NCBI GenBank assembly: GCA_002995645.1
Contig: PUHO01000017.1
Location: 1 to 64,000 of the forward strand
Length of the DNA stretch: 64,000 nt
Direction of reading: 5' to 3'
Origin: SAR324 cluster bacterium
Lineage (GTDB): Bacteria; SAR324; XYD2-FULL-50-16; HCM1
Shown: piece by piece, positions 57,012 to 64,000 of the stretch
Numbering within the stretch: position 1 is the first letter of the stretch
Layout: every line of letters starts with the position of its first letter
Program-made: the position numbers and the translations under genes
Notes under the pieces: model-generated
Databases searched by the model: none
Told to the model about the DNA's origin: nothing
Seen by the model: the letters and a program-made list of their open reading frames with translations, nothing else

Positions 57012-57368
57012 ATGTTACTTGGATTTTTAGCATGTTTATTATGGTCAACAGGATTTGTTGGTGTTAAGTTTAGATTAAAATACATAGATTCTCCTTTACT
57101 TTTTGCAGGAGAAAGATTTTTTCTAGCAGGTCTTTTTATTGCTCCCTTTTGTTGGGGAAAAGATTTTAAAATTATTATGTATATGACTATATTTAATACA
57201 ATTTTAGGTTATTTTGCTTATGCTAAAGCAACAGCACAAACAGGCTATATACATACAAAAAATAAACGTGCCGGTACTACATTTAAACAATCAATCATTC
57301 CAGTTCTTATCCCTGTTCACGCAAGGGAAGATATGGTTCGTATAAAAAAAGAATACAGTATAGCATAA
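57012..57368 (+). pseudogene. EamA/DMT exporter fragment fused in frame to a cas9 tail
   Basis: Codons 1 to about 70 match the N-terminus of EamA-family drug/metabolite exporters (ACLLWSTGFVGVKF, ERFFLAGLFIAPFCWG), giving two or three membrane helices instead of ten. At 57224 the frame passes without a break into the duplicated cas9 C-terminus (AQTGYIHTKNKRAG to KKEYSIA). The join is at a TAAAGCA microhomology. It is the right edge of the cargo. The product could be a short membrane protein but is most likely non-functional. Confidence 0.88.
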
Positions 57369-57456
57369 TAAAATTATGGCAAACGATCATATTATTACTT
57401 TATCTTCTCCAGCTTATATACATGTTGATTCAAAACGTGTTGTTATTGAAAATAAA
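57224..57456 (+). repeat. Right 233-bp direct repeat (cas9 3' end plus cas1 5' end)
   Basis: This partner of 54639-54871 leads into the full cas1. Recombination between the two copies would remove 2585 bp and restore a simple cas9-cas1 junction. Confidence 0.93.
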
Positions 57457-58344
57457 GGTAAAGACCCCATGTTTTTTGCACCTCATGATATTGCCGTGCT
57501 TATTCTCGATCATCCGGCTCTTGTGTTAACACATGAAGTTTTTCGTGTATTAGCAGAAAGTAATGCTATTGTTCTATCTTGTACACGTGAACATTTGCCT
57601 GATACTATGACTATTCCCTTGTTTAAGAATAAGCAGGGAGCACGTAATGCATTTTATCAAATTAAAGCAATGAAAAACGGCGTTTATAAAAAAGCGTGGC
57701 AACAAATAATCCAATCTAAATTATACGGACAGGTTTATTGTGCAGAAAAGCTTGCGTTACCTAATTTATATTATTTGTATGATCGTGCCAAAAAAGTTAC
57801 GCTTGATAATGCTTATGAACAAGAGGCATTTGCCGCAAAACTGTATTGGCAAGCTATATTTAAACAAATTGAAGGAGCTGATCGCCGTTATAAACAAGGA
57901 GCAGAAGATATTATTAATACAAGCTTGAATTATGGTTATGCTGTTGTTCGTGCTATGGTTGCAAGAAGCCTTTGTGCGCACGGTTTAGTGTTAAACTATG
58001 GTGTCGGTCATATACGTAAAGATAATCCTTTTAATTTAGTAGAAGATTTTATTGAACCCTATCGCTTTCTTGTTGATTCAATTGTGCTTCCTGGTATTAT
58101 ACAAGGTAAGATAGTCGGCGATGAGCTTTCTCCTATAACGAAAAGATATATTTTATCTCAAATTGTAGAGTTTCAGCCTGTTTTAGGAAAGGCAACTTAT
58201 CGCCTTTTACATGGGATAGATAAAACTATTACTAGCTTTTGTAAGCTATTAGAAGTAGGTCGCGGTCAAATTGAATTGCCAAACAAACCGCAAAAAGGAA
58301 GACCAAGTAAAACCTTTCCTACTTTGAAGCATACAGTTGTATGA
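57376..58344 (+). CDS. cas1: CRISPR integrase Cas1
   Basis: Cas1 with Cas2 integrates new spacers. At 322 residues it fits the type II-C form (about 300). The catalytic Glu lies in YEQEAFAAKLYWQAIF, the His in NYGVGHIRKDNPFNL and the acidic residue in LVEDFIEPYRFLVD; AVVRAMVARSLCAHG is the family helix between them. The ATG is seven bases after the duplicated cas9 tail stop, mirroring the arrangement at the left repeat, so this is the original cas1 position. cas2 overlaps its stop by four bases. Confidence 0.95.
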   Translation: MANDHIITLSSPAYIHVDSKRVVIENKGKDPMFFAPHDIAVLILDHPALVLTHEVFRVLAESNAIVLSCTREHLPDTMTIPLFKNKQGARNAFYQIKAMKNGVYKKAWQQIIQSKLYGQVYCAEKLALPNLYYLYDRAKKVTLDNAYEQEAFAAKLYWQAIFKQIEGADRRYKQGAEDIINTSLNYGYAVVRAMVARSLCAHGLVLNYGVGHIRKDNPFNLVEDFIEPYRFLVDSIVLPGIIQGKIVGDELSPITKRYILSQIVEFQPVLGKATYRLLHGIDKTITSFCKLLEVGRGQIELPNKPQKGRPSKTFPTLKHTVV

Positions 58345-58928
58345 AAACAAGTTTCAAAATTATGTGGGTTCTTGCAACTTTTGATTTACCTGTAAAAACG
58401 AAACTAGAACGTAAACGTTATATGCGTTTTCGTAAACAACTTCTTGCAGAGAACTATTTACACTTACAGTTTTCTGTATACTTAAAGCACTTTCCTACGT
58501 TTCATGCTGCTCAATCTAATGTTACTAGATTAAAACATAGTATCCCACCAAATGGAAAAGTATGCTTTTTTTATCTTACAGATAAGCAATATAGCATGAC
58601 GGCAAATTACTACGGACCTTATATACAAAGGGAAGCTTTGCCTCAAAAGTTAACGCAAGCTCTTTTCTTTGATAATGAACAAATAACAATGGACGGAGCA
58701 TTAGAAGAGGACGTAACGAAAGTTACTAATGAAATGGAGCAAAAGTTTTCTATAGAGCAAGTAATTGGAGAAAGTGAAGAAGAAAGTAATATAGAGCAAC
58801 AAGTAACGTTAACTGAATTATGGGATCAAAACGAGGTAGAGCCTGTTACTATACAAAGTACGCAAAAGAAAAAGAGAAACAAAAAGCGATTGTCTCATCA
58901 AAGCACAAATCAGCAAATAAAATTTTAG
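58341..58928 (+). CDS. cas2: Cas2 with an unusual C-terminal extension
   Basis: Residues 1 to about 110 are a normal Cas2 ferredoxin fold: IMWVLATFDLPVKTKLERKR with the conserved Asp, FSVYLKHF, and GKVCFFYLTDKQY. In type II-C systems Cas2 normally ends near here. This protein continues for about 85 more residues, first acidic (EEDVTKVTNEMEQKF, GESEEESN), then lysine-rich and polar (KKKRNKKRLS) to residue 195. The ATGA overlap with cas1 shows coupling. The tail has no domain I recognise; it may bind DNA or tune Cas1-Cas2 assembly. Confidence 0.93.
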   Translation: MKTSFKIMWVLATFDLPVKTKLERKRYMRFRKQLLAENYLHLQFSVYLKHFPTFHAAQSNVTRLKHSIPPNGKVCFFYLTDKQYSMTANYYGPYIQREALPQKLTQALFFDNEQITMDGALEEDVTKVTNEMEQKFSIEQVIGESEEESNIEQQVTLTELWDQNEVEPVTIQSTQKKKRNKKRLSHQSTNQQIKF

Positions 58929-58949
58929 TATATGACTAAAGGTAGTATA

Positions 58950-59066
58950 TAAAATAAAAGACTCCATTTACAGAAGCCTTTTATTTTTAGATTGTAATGA
59001 TATGAAATATCTTATCTACAGAGTAAGCTTACGCTATCTCCTTATTACCGAAGGCGTGTTTTCTTA
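58950..59066 (-). ncRNA. tracrRNA, distal copy
   Basis: On the minus strand the RNA starts at about 59063-59066 with an anti-repeat (AAGAAAACACGCCTTCGGTA) complementary to the 5' half of the crRNA repeat. It continues through GTAAG/CTTAC and GATAT/ATATC hairpins and ends in a 10-bp terminator stem (AAAAGGCTTC with GGAGTCTTTT, 58956-58982) followed by ATTTTAT. It is a second copy of the RNA at 59130-59252 with a period of 188 bp. Two extra bases (GC) in the anti-repeat enlarge the internal bulge, so it may guide less well. The terminator also faces the cas2 end. Confidence 0.85.
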
Positions 59067-59069
59067 AAT

Positions 59070-59099
59070 AGTATATAAGTATAGTACTATATTTATCAA
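59070..59099 (-). promoter_or_regulatory. Promoter of distal tracrRNA
   Basis: Read on the minus strand, TTGATA (59094-59099), an 18-base spacer and TATACT (59070-59075) lie just before the anti-repeat. Confidence 0.7.
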
Positions 59100-59129
59100 A
59101 TAAAAGATAATTTTATAGTAGGAAATATT

Positions 59130-59252
59130 TTATTACTAAAATAGAAGACCCCATTTTGTAGAAGTCTTCTATTTTTAGATTGTAATGATATGAAATATCT
59201 TATCTACGGAGTAAGCTTACGCTATCTCCTTATTACCGAAGGTGTTTTCTTA
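59130..59252 (-). ncRNA. tracrRNA, array-proximal copy
   Basis: The same RNA as the distal copy: anti-repeat ATTTAAGAAAACACCTTCGG, then GTAATAAGGAGATAGCG, the two small hairpins and a terminator with a 9-bp perfect stem (ATAGAAGAC / GTCTTCTAT, 59141-59173) followed by TTTTAG. Pairing with the crRNA 5' end is cleaner than in the distal copy: a 10-bp duplex (UUUCUUAAAU), a GUG/CAC helix, a 2x2 loop, then the CCGA helix. Length about 120 nt. It has the better promoter and is probably the main tracrRNA. Confidence 0.88.
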
Positions 59253-59257
59253 AATAT

Positions 59258-59287
59258 AGTATACTAGTATTATATTATATATGTCAA
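59258..59287 (-). promoter_or_regulatory. Promoter of array-proximal tracrRNA
   Basis: On the minus strand there is a perfect TTGACA (59282-59287), an 18-base spacer and TATACT (59258-59263). This puts transcription start at the first anti-repeat bases, near 59251. Confidence 0.8.
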
Positions 59288-59387
59288 ATAAAAAATTATT
59301 TATTAAATTTAACTTTAATTTTCAGTGTTTTTGTTATATAAAAACAGATTATTTAATAAATAAATTCAACATGCTACATATTTAGCT
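59288..59387. other. AT-rich segment between tracrRNA promoter and array
   Basis: About 100 bases of AT-rich DNA with no frame or strong hairpin. It flanks the end of the array that is distal for crRNA transcription; it could be the trailer, or a leader if spacers are added on this side. Confidence 0.4.
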
Positions 59388-61139
59388 AGTCTAGCACACT
59401 ATTTAAGAAAGCACAATCGGAACGTATTTGTCCAGGTCTCCAGCCTGATTTTGAGTCTAGCACACTATTTAAGAAAGCACAATCGGAACTCATTTTTTGC
59501 GAATAATTCGCCGTTATCAAGTCTAGCACACTATTTAAGAAAGCACAATCGGAACCAGCAAGGGAAACAGTACCTAATAATGTTAAGTCTAGCACACTAT
59601 TTAAGAAAGCACAATCGGAACTATGATTTCCTTGGTAGGTTTTATAAATATAGTCTAGCACACTATTTAAGAAAGCACAATCGGAACTTTATATGAAGAA
59701 AGAGACCTACAACTTTTAGTCTAGCACACTATTTAAGAAAGCACAATCGGAACAAAGCCTTGATAACAAGCTCGGCATTGGCAAGTCTAGCACACTATTT
59801 AAGAAAGCACAATCGGAACTCGATAAACAAAACAAATCGAGAAAGCATTAGTCTAGCACACTATTTAAGAAAGCACAATCGGAACTCAATTAACAAAACA
59901 AACCGAGAAAGTATTAGTCTAGCACACTATTTAAGAAAGCACAATCGGAACAGCCTACCTCATATCGCCCACCTTGCATTTAGTCTAGCACACTATTTAA
60001 GAAAGCACAATCGGAACGCTTAAGTCGTGATGTTCAGAATTAATGCCAGTCTAGCACACTATTTAAGAAAGCACAATCGGAACATCGCATTGCCGATCGG
60101 TACGTACAATAAGAGTCTAGCACACTATTTAAGAAAGCACAATCGGAACTAAAATTCTTTTGTAGTTGGATTGTGTCTTAGTCTAGCACACTATTTAAGA
60201 AAGCACAATCGGAACATAAAGTTGCGTCAAATTTAATTTTATGGAAGTCTAGCACACTATTTAAGAAAGCACAATCGGAACCTAAATATGTTACTATGAA
60301 ACAACGTGCTAAGTCTAGCACACTATTTAAGAAAGCACAATCGGAACTTGTGTCCTTCTTACATTCGAAATAATTAAAGTCTAGCACACTATTTAAGAAA
60401 GCACAATCGGAACCGCCAAATAAAAAAGGATTGATTTTATAAGAGTCTAGCACACTATTTAAGAAAGCACAATCGGAACCCGCTGGTTCTCTTGCTGATT
60501 ATTTCGGTCAGTCTAGCACACTATTTAAGAAAGCACAATCGGAACAGTTACGTCTTGTTGGTGCTATTGACGACTAGTCTAGCACACTATTTAAGAAAGC
60601 ACAATCGGAACGACGGTGCTGTTCATTACTTTGGTCAATTAAGTCTAGCACACTATTTAAGAAAGCACAATCGGAACGATGTACTCTATTTAGAAAGTCT
60701 TTTTCCGAGTCTAGCACACTATTTAAGAAAGCACAATCGGAACCGTTAACAGGTGTTAACCTGTTTAATTTAAAGTCTAGCACACTATTTAAGAAAGCAC
60801 AATCGGAACTAACTAAGTATGCAAAGTTTGATTGGGACGAGTCTAGCACACTATTTAAGAAAGCACAATCGGAACTAAATAATGTTTTCATTTTTAGTCT
60901 CTTTTAGTCTAGCACACTATTTAAGAAAGCACAATCGGAACCTACAATTTTAATTTTTGAATAAGGTTTTTAGTCTAGCACACTATTTAAGAAAGCACAA
61001 TCGGAACTCTTTTCTTTTATTAAACCAGTCCTGTGTTAGTCTAGCACACTATTTAAGAAAGCACAATCGGAACAGCAAGCGGAGGTAGCTTAATTAAAGC
61101 AGTAGTCTAGCACACTATTTAAGAAAGCACAATCGGAAC

Positions 61140-61169
61140 ATGGGATTTGAACCCATAATACCGGATTGA
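61140..61169 (-). other. Spacer resembling a tRNA T-arm
   Basis: Read on the minus strand this spacer ends ATGGGTTCAAATCCCAT, a 5-bp stem with a TTCAAAT loop, the pattern of a tRNA T-arm. The target may be a phage or plasmid tRNA gene, or a host tRNA. Confidence 0.6.
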
Positions 61170-61469
61170 AGTCTAGCACACTATTTAAGAAAGCACAATC
61201 GGAACCAAGAAGGAAAATGGAAAAAACAACTAAAAAGTCTAGCACACTATTTAAGAAAGCACAATCGGAACAAGATTACAGAGATATAGCACCGCTTGCG
61301 AAGTCTAGCACACTATTTAAGAAAGCACAATCGGAACAAGATTATAGAGACGTCGCACCGCTTGCGAAGTCTAGCACACTATTTAAGAAAGCACAATCGG
61401 AACATATCTTGTAAAATAGCTTCAATTTCTTTGAGTCTAGCACACTATTTAAGAAAGCACAATCGGAAC

Positions 61470-61499
61470 ATAGTAGTATCAATTTCAGCTCCGCTATTT
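61470..61499 (-). other. Spacer present twice (also at 62130-62159)
   Basis: The spacer starting ATAGTAGTATCAATTTCAGC is identical at 61470-61499 and 62130-62159, exactly ten repeat units apart. The spacers next to the two copies differ. Confidence 0.9.
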
Positions 61500-64000
61500 A
61501 GTCTAGCACACTATTTAAGAAAGCACAATCGGAACCCCGTACTTCTTTTATATTTTTTTCATTTAAGTCTAGCACACTATTTAAGAAAGCACAATCGGAA
61601 CTTGTGGAAAACAAGGCGATGTAATAAATTTAGTCTAGCACACTATTTAAGAAAGCACAATCGGAACACTTTAATAGATCTTACATTCCCCTTACGAAGT
61701 CTAGCACACTATTTAAGAAAGCACAATCGGAACAAAGAAACGCCCATTGTTTTGGACGCAACGAGTCTAGCACACTATTTAAGAAAGCACAATCGGAACA
61801 GAGTTCATATATAGTTCAGCAAATGCTATAGTCTAGCACACTATTTAAGAAAGCACAATCGGAACAAATTATCGTTAAGACTTGCCGCAACTCCAAGTCT
61901 AGCACACTATTTAAGAAAGCACAATCGGAACTGGGGTACTTAGATAGTATATATTAAAATTAGTCTAGCACACTATTTAAGAAAGCACAATCGGAACCTT
62001 TACGAACGTCACTATTATTTATTGTTGAGTCTAGCACACTATTTAAGAAAGCACAATCGGAACAATGCGGTGTCAAGTGTGTAGGTGTTACCTAGTCTAG
62101 CACACTATTTAAGAAAGCACAATCGGAACATAGTAGTATCAATTTCAGCTCCGCTATTTAGTCTAGCACACTATTTAAGAAAGCACAATCGGAACTTGTT
62201 TCACAAATCGCCAGTATAGTATAAAAGTCTAGCACACTATTTAAGAAAGCACAATCGGAACAATTTTCACACCAAACAACGCGATCCCGCGAGTCTAGCA
62301 CACTATTTAAGAAAGCACAATCGGAACACAACAGATAGCACATGTATATAAAAAGTGAGTCTAGCACACTATTTAAGAAAGCACAATCGGAACTGTAAAT
62401 TTACCTGTACGATTTACTATTGAAGTCTAGCACACTATTTAAGAAAGCACAATCGGAACAAGATAGAAAGAAGCCCGTCTAACGACACGAGTCTAGCACA
62501 CTATTTAAGAAAGCACAATCGGAACGACTGTTCTTAAGCTTAAACTAAAGCGGCTAGTCTAGCACACTATTTAAGAAAGCACAATCGGAACCATCAGCGC
62601 TAAATGTTTCGATAAAATAAGAGTCTAGCACACTATTTAAGAAAGCACAATCGGAACATTCCTTGTTTAATAACGCCGCCTTCTTCTAGTCTAGCACACT
62701 ATTTAAGAAAGCACAATCGGAACATGCGCCTGAAATAACGAATGCAAGCATAGAGTCTAGCACACTATTTAAGAAAGCACAATCGGAACAAGTGTGTCTT
62801 AATTTTAACTATAATTTATAGTCTAGCACACTATTTAAGAAAGCACAATCGGAACATATTATAATGTCGTTAAGGTAGCTTAATTAGTCTAGCACACTAT
62901 TTAAGAAAGCACAATCGGAACGATTGTCTTTCGCTTTTTAATCCTATTTTTAGTCTAGCACACTATTTAAGAAAGCACAATCGGAACTCTTTTAATAGCA
63001 TTTTGAATGGAACCAGAAGTCTAGCACACTATTTAAGAAAGCACAATCGGAACAAATTATCATAATGAAAAGCAACCGGATCAAGTCTAGCACACTATTT
63101 AAGAAAGCACAATCGGAACAAGGTATTTTAGCGGTCACATCTATAGCATAGTCTAGCACACTATTTAAGAAAGCACAATCGGAACTAAACCACTCATGAT
63201 TATTCTTAGCTACCTAGTCTAGCACACTATTTAAGAAAGCACAATCGGAACCTGTCCACCACGTTAAAGAATAGTCATAGCAGTCTAGCACACTATTTAA
63301 GAAAGCACAATCGGAACATAAACTAATACCCAAAGAAGCAACGTTAAAGTCTAGCACACTATTTAAGAAAGCACAATCGGAACGCAGTAGGAGAAATTGT
63401 TGCTAGCAATGGAAGTCTAGCACACTATTTAAGAAAGCACAATCGGAACATATAAAGGAGCTCAAGAAGCTAACGCTACAGTCTAGCACACTATTTAAGA
63501 AAGCACAATCGGAACTTTGCCTGTTGGCGTTGTTCCTGATGGCATAGTCTAGCACACTATTTAAGAAAGCACAATCGGAACAAAATTCGTTTCATGATGT
63601 GTGCAGAGTATAGTCTAGCACACTATTTAAGAAAGCACAATCGGAACTCGAATTGAGATCAAAACCATTATTTTTTAAGTCTAGCACACTATTTAAGAAA
63701 GCACAATCGGAACAATCTAAATTAACAACCGGCATGCGCCATAAGTCTAGCACACTATTTAAGAAAGCACAATCGGAACGTGGTATTTTTAGCGGTGTAG
63801 GCAATGCTTAGTCTAGCACACTATTTAAGAAAGCACAATCGGAACCGCGTGTCGGTGTCTAGCTCGTAGCACTGGAGTCTAGCACACTATTTAAGAAAGC
63901 ACAATCGGAACCGATTGGAACATATAATAAATATTCAAAACAGTCTAGCACACTATTTAAGAAAGCACAATCGGAACACCTATCGGATACTGTTGTAGTC

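Larger units (their letters stand above)
59388..64000 (-). CRISPR. CRISPR array: 70 repeats of 36 bp, 30-bp spacers, continuing past the window
   Basis: The repeat starts AGTCTAGCACACTATTTAAG and ends AAAGCACAATCGGAAC on the plus strand. Starts run from 59388 to 63942 at an exact 66-bp period (69 intervals), giving 69 full spacers and one cut by the window edge. Repeats look identical throughout. On the minus strand the repeat begins GTTCCG, as crRNA repeats of type II do, and the tracrRNA anti-repeats pair with that strand, so crRNAs are read right to left. Each repeat ends in TGCTAGACT on that strand, an extended -10 with TTGTGC 17 bases before it. Confidence 0.97.

Noticed and set aside
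54872..57223. Insertion sequence or transposon carrying the chorismate genes
   Set aside because: No transposase, terminal inverted repeats or short target-site duplication were seen; the 233-bp flanks are cas gene pieces.
51067..58928. Type II-A or II-B classification
   Set aside because: No csn2 or cas4 was found beside cas9-cas1-cas2, and the array and tracrRNA layout fits II-C.
61140..61169. A tRNA gene in the array
   Set aside because: Only about 30 bases resemble a tRNA T-arm and they lie exactly within one spacer; the other arms are absent.
59386..63804. Long frames in the array encoding repeated peptides (SLAHYLRKHNRN, SDCAFLNSVLD, KSSTLFKKAQSE)
   Set aside because: They are translations of the 36-bp CRISPR repeat, whose 66-bp period keeps the frame open; there is no ribosome binding site or protein-like spacer coding.

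Overview
This window looks like part of the chromosome of an AT-rich diderm (LPS-bearing) bacterium. The lipid A/Kdo and outer-membrane assembly genes lptD, bamD, kdsD, an lpxL homologue, lnt and lspA show the diderm envelope. Chorismate and diaminopimelate genes (aroB, class II DAHP synthase, dapF), a long UbiD-family decarboxylase and the form of Aat would fit a Desulfovibrionales/Lawsonia-like or similar host-associated proteobacterium. That placement is an inference and should be held loosely. Most genes are intact, ordinary housekeeping genes in short, tightly spaced operons.

Layout: 1-860 holds tandem copies of the 3' end of a sugar ABC permease gene. 875-10791 carries an aldehyde/alcohol dehydrogenase, aat, gltA, a dapF-ClC-ogt operon, gapA and an old yellow enzyme. 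10900-13791 is an exported WD40 protein. 13967-21293 is a plus-strand run ilvD-trkA-trkH-lpd-aminotransferase. rplC then stands alone, followed by 2.4 kb of degenerate tandem repeats. 24656-34592 is a minus-strand envelope/chaperone cluster (htpG-lptD-barrel-lipoprotein-TPR lipoprotein-lspA-ubiD). 34746-42477 has aroB, metY, panB, DAHP synthase, sua5 and lnt. 42884-47461 has yggT, a PilZ protein, dprA, a CpoB-like lipoprotein and bamD. 47629-50911 is a two-domain CDP-alcohol phosphatidyltransferase with kdsD and an lpxL homologue.

51067-64000 is a type II-C-like CRISPR-Cas locus: cas9, cas1, an unusually long cas2, two tandem tracrRNA genes on the minus strand, and an array of 70 identical 36-bp repeats with 30-bp spacers at an exact 66-bp period. 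The array runs off the right edge. The array and tracrRNAs read toward the cas genes (minus strand), and each repeat carries a plausible extended -10 promoter. The cas9-cas1 junction has been split by a 2.35-kb cargo (trpE/pabB-like gene, trpG/pabA-like amidotransferase, truncated EamA exporter). The cargo is flanked by 233-bp imperfect direct repeats made of the cas9 3' end plus the cas1 5' end.

A second theme runs through the whole window: intergenic DNA is largely made of degenerate tandem copies of adjacent gene ends or gene junctions (permease, aat, ogt, ubiD, panB, lnt/yggT, tracrRNA, cas9/cas1). It suggests a genome prone to short tandem duplication followed by decay.
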